Source: Phlebopus portentosus
Lineage: Eukaryota; Basidiomycota; Agaricomycetes; Boletales; Boletinellaceae
DNA: 64,000 bases
Assembly (NCBI GenBank): GCA_037892935.1
Contig: JAYXKI010000003.1
Coordinates: 2,480,001-2,544,000 of the forward strand
Direction of reading: 5' to 3'
Shown here: positions 63,589-64,000 of the stretch, one piece after another
Position numbering within the stretch: the first letter of the stretch is position 1
Layout: each line of letters begins with the position of its first letter
Notes under the pieces: generated by a model
The model's database searches: none
Seen by the model: only the letters and a program-made list of their open reading frames with translations
Told to the model about the DNA's origin: nothing
Made by a program: the position numbers and the translations under genes

Positions 63589-64000
63589 TCACTCTACGAA
63601 CGGATTGCATCCGCAGACCTGTGCTCGGACAACAAAGCTCGCCGCTGCGCCAAGAGCAAGCCCACCAACAAGGCAGAAGTTCGCCACCGTTGCCGCAATA
63701 TCGACGTCTTCCCTTCTGCCCCGCAGGCGAGAGCATTGCGCGTGGCATTTGGCGCAGCAATCATACACATACTCGAGATATACCCATTCGACAGTCCGAA
63801 GAACAGAAGCAAGAGGAAGAAGAACGTATTGGATCCTATGGATGATCTCGTGATGCCGATTGTCGCTGTGACATTGGCTGGAACTTCTGGGCGTCGAATA
63901 TTGCAAAGAAGGAAGAGTGGAATGAATAGCGTTCGAGCGAGTGAAAGTATGAGCAAGCGACGAGCAGACCATGTAAGGAGTCTAGGAACTGAACAAAGAT
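63589..64000 (-). CDS. Equilibrative nucleoside transporter, C-terminal part
   Basis: Partial SLC29/ENT-type carrier (yeast FUN26 relative); the gene extends beyond the right edge. Seen on the minus strand: TWSARRLLILSLARTLFIPLF, then NTFFFLLLLFFGLSNGYISSMCMIAAP, the conserved late transmembrane helices, then EDVDIAATVANFCLVGGLALGAAASFVVRAQVC and the end GCNPFVE. The frame changes near 63729 (PNATRNAL to RLRGRREDVDIAA): one missing C at a CC pair would fix it. The boundary at about 63982 looks like an exon acceptor. Lysosomal or plasma-membrane location is possible. Confidence 0.85.

Overview
This window looks like nuclear DNA of a basidiomycete fungus, most likely an Agaricomycete. Evidence: gene-dense layout, many short GT-AG introns (about 50-70 nt), fungal-type housekeeping genes, a small secreted protein, and three members of a family I recall as the basidiomycete-expanded DUF6697. 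There is no bacterial operon structure and no CRISPR array. Gene models were spliced by hand from the sequence and homology is recalled from family knowledge, without a database search.

Layout. 0-8.1 kb: TCTP (partial), UTP15, CTNNBL1, RBM42 and RPL5, all translation, rRNA-processing or splicing genes. 8.1-13.4 kb: a small secreted protein, a gene-poor stretch with a CRE palindrome, a pair of hairpin repeats, then a decayed chimera of the 3' part of eIF3i and the middle of an MLP1/TPR nucleoporin. 13.6-20.2 kb: RPC1 (Pol III largest subunit) head to head with the proteasome alpha subunit SCL1/PSMA6. 20.9-22.4 kb: a broken DUF6697-like gene. 22.6-31.7 kb: a disordered SQ/TQ-rich protein with a PIP-box-like motif, dUTPase, an F-box-like protein and an orphan basic disordered protein. 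32.1-38.7 kb: eIF5B and an aldo/keto reductase. 38.9-39.7 kb: a non-autonomous Tc1/mariner-like element inside a duplicated repeat unit. 40-48.7 kb: an amino-acid permease, ICP55 peptidase, an AT-rich island with an intact DUF6697-like gene, and an acyl-CoA dehydrogenase. 49.3-64 kb: BTB protein, ARL2, an O-fucosyltransferase-like membrane protein, a third DUF6697-like gene, HEM25, SPT4, a class 3 lipase, a short-chain dehydrogenase with micro-exons, and the 3' end of a nucleoside transporter.

How it fits together. Most genes are conserved single-gene units, not a pathway cluster. Eight neighbouring pairs are divergent with 134-540 bp between start codons, so shared promoters are likely. Translation, ribosome and transcription functions recur (TCTP, UTP15, RPL5, eIF5B, RPC1, SPT4), as do mitochondrial ones (ICP55, acyl-CoA dehydrogenase, HEM25).

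A caution for any reader: several highly conserved genes (CTNNBL1, RPC1 twice, eIF5B twice, the transporter, a DUF6697-like gene) each need one missing base, mostly in a short homopolymer, to keep frame. This pattern points to assembly indels more than to pseudogenes. No clearly new biological system was identified. The best leads are the eIF3i-MLP1 chimera beside hairpin repeats, the three dispersed DUF6697-like genes, and the PIP-box/SQ-rich protein.
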